From: an uncultured Eubacteriales bacterium
Lineage (GTDB): Bacteria > Bacillota > Clostridia > Oscillospirales > Oscillospiraceae
Length of the DNA stretch: 5,579 bases
Direction of reading: 5' to 3'
Assembly: GCA_900553545.1 (NCBI GenBank)
Contig: USDP01000112.1
Span: forward strand, 1 to 5,579
Shown piece after piece: positions 5,567-5,579 of the stretch (positions are counted from its first letter, which is position 1; each line of letters opens with the position of its first letter). The position numbers and the translations under genes were made by a program. Under the pieces are notes generated by a model. That model saw nothing but the letters and a program-made list of their open reading frames with translations, did no database searches and was not told where the DNA came from.

Positions 5567-5579
5567 CGGCCATAGGCCG
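5567..5579. repeat. Small GC-rich inverted repeat at the right edge
   Basis: CGGCC (5567-5571), ATA and GGCCG (5575-5579) form a perfect 5-bp stem that reaches the last base of the window and may continue beyond it. It is preceded, not followed, by T residues on the plus strand, and is followed by A residues on the minus strand, so it does not look like a terminator in either direction. It may be part of a larger composite intergenic repeat with the element at 5505-5546. Confidence 0.4.

Overview
The window looks like chromosome from a GC-rich, low-copy Gram-positive gut-type Clostridia member (Oscillospiraceae/Ruminococcaceae sensu lato). The reasons are strong AGGAGG-type ribosome binding sites, sigma-A-like promoters with perfect TATAAT boxes, the protein families present (VTC domain, CotH kinase, CapA, GH25 lysozyme, each with one N-terminal membrane anchor), and an intergenic palindromic repeat near the right edge of a kind I associate with this group. 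The genus cannot be fixed from this sequence alone.

Layout. Positions 1-2936 (+) hold the end of an operon: the C-terminal part of a VTC-domain polyphosphate polymerase-like protein (cut by the left edge), a DUF4956 membrane protein, and a membrane-anchored CotH-family atypical kinase. The gaps are 12 and 18 nt, and each gene has its own ribosome binding site. A perfect 14-bp hairpin at 2938-2971 closes the operon and probably also terminates the convergent gene. Positions 2983-4287 (-) encode a membrane-anchored CapA-type metallophosphatase-like protein. A 233-bp divergent intergenic region (4288-4520) carries two back-to-back promoters and, on the minus strand, a terminator-like hairpin just after the predicted capA start of transcription. 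Positions 4521-5432 (+) encode a membrane-anchored GH25 lysozyme. The last 147 bp contain no gene, but they hold an interspersed palindromic repeat and a second hairpin touching the edge.

How the genes may work together. All five proteins are predicted to act at the membrane or cell envelope, although the VTC fragment shows no anchor of its own. The most interesting unit is VTC-DUF4956-CotH. A polyphosphate-forming catalytic domain, a small multi-spanning membrane protein and a kinase facing the outside are made from one transcript. This would fit an envelope phosphorylation or polyphosphate export system, possibly with polyphosphate supplying phosphoryl groups outside the cell. That is inference; only the family assignments and gene order are visible. 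The CapA-like protein lacks the usual Asn-Asn-His/Asp signature in one metal-site motif, so it may be an altered or inactive phosphatase. The GH25 protein keeps all its expected catalytic acids.
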